21,907 nucleotides of DNA. Origin: an uncultured Pseudomonadota bacterium. GTDB lineage: Bacteria > SAR324 > NAC60-12. The notes under the pieces were generated by a model. The model was not told where the DNA came from, did no database searches, and saw only the letters and a program-made list of their open reading frames with translations. The first letter of the stretch is position 1. Each line of letters starts with the position of its first letter. The stretch lies in contig CAJXNF010000011.1 in assembly GCA_913056375.1 (NCBI GenBank), positions 1 to 21,907 on the forward strand. The letters are read 5' to 3'. Positions 21,633-21,907 of the stretch are shown here, in pieces. A program made the position numbers and the translations under genes.

Positions 21633-21907
21633 ATGCAAACCACGTATGGGCGTCATCTATTGTCTCCCTGTTTCGAAAAGAAGGGCATCAATTATGATGA
21701 AATGTTGGAGACTCTGTGTTTGGTGCTTGCCTGGGAACGTTTCCATCTCGATCCCCAGAGCAGACAAGATCTCCTCGATGCAGAGGAAGTTACCTGGGAT
21801 CTACAGTTGAGGATCATGCGTGACATTCCGAGAGAGGTTAGGGAACCAGAGGGAAAATTTCCCGGTAGCAAGGGATGGACAATTCCAAAGTTTCATTCTA
21901 TGCAAAG
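21633..21907 (+). CDS. Unrecognised open frame running off the window edge, possibly transposon-derived
   Basis: A plus-strand frame is open from at least 21549 to the end of the window (ATG codons at 21549 and 21633; the earlier one lies in the broken dehydratase gene, so I list the later). It encodes a charged, hydrophilic stretch, LLSPCFEKKGINYDEMLETL, then LAWERFHLDPQSRQDLLDAE, ending GSKGWTIPKFHSMQ. The G.GW.IPKFH run resembles a motif I associate with transposase-like proteins of eukaryotic-type elements, but this is weak recognition. There is no obvious ribosome binding site. It starts exactly where the dehydratase homology ends. It may be part of a mobile element or a misassembled end. 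Confidence 0.35.
   Translation, partial: MQTTYGRHLLSPCFEKKGINYDEMLETLCLVLAWERFHLDPQSRQDLLDAEEVTWDLQLRIMRDIPREVREPEGKFPGSKGWTIPKFHSMQ

Overview
The window is a 21.9 kb piece of chromosome from a Gram-negative bacterium. It carries type II secretion pseudopilins, a menaquinone enzyme (MenB), a PfaD-family enoyl reductase and a sulfide/persulfide detoxification operon. Coding density is high and many genes overlap by 1-11 bases. The mix would fit a marine deltaproteobacterium-like lineage such as SAR324, but that placement is a weak inference from gene content. No rRNA, tRNA, CRISPR array or complete insertion sequence was seen.

Left part (1-6403). A Lon protease gene enters from the left edge with its N-terminus cut off. 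It converges on a minus-strand pair: an OmpR/PhoB-family response regulator, most like BaeR, whose stop overlaps the start of a monofunctional AroQ chorismate mutase. An AT-rich stretch of about 590 bases follows. Next comes a plus-strand ribbon-helix-helix DNA-binding protein, preceded by a perfect palindrome and by a well-initiated 11-codon mini-ORF. That gene converges on gspG-gspH-gspI-gspJ, four overlapping minus-strand pseudopilin genes with their own good sigma70-type promoter (TTGCGA-N17-TATAGT).

Middle part (6422-14303). One long minus-strand, operon-like train runs TPR protein -> TolR/ExbD-like membrane protein -> RelA/SpoT homologue -> CoaE -> divergent diacylglycerol-kinase-fold protein -> PfaD. 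Nearly every junction is an ATGA/GTGA or TGATG overlap. The RelA/SpoT homologue keeps an intact ppGpp hydrolase site, but its synthetase domain is visibly degraded. The kinase-fold protein has lost the GGDGT nucleotide-binding motif. The region upstream of the train holds a plausible promoter and five copies of an (A/G)ATCAGG word. A plus-strand CnoX/YbbN-like thioredoxin-TPR gene follows and ends at a strong hairpin.

Right part (15668-19069). A minus-strand operon, TauE/SafE permease -> ArsR-family repressor -> persulfide dioxygenase-rhodanese fusion -> two YeeE/YedE half-permeases, matches the known BigR/PigS/SqrR type of H2S-responsive locus. The repressor keeps both redox cysteines. An ATTC-N8-GAAT palindrome sits exactly between and over the -35 and -10 elements of the promoter before tauE, so autorepression can be read from the sequence.

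Far right (19213-21907). menB and a Tas-like aldo/keto reductase lie on the plus strand. They are followed by the 3' remnant of a WbpM/CapD-type nucleotide-sugar dehydratase gene on the minus strand. That gene is cut abruptly near 21562 and joined to an unrelated plus-strand open frame of possible transposon origin, so a rearrangement, insertion or assembly chimera lies close to the right edge.
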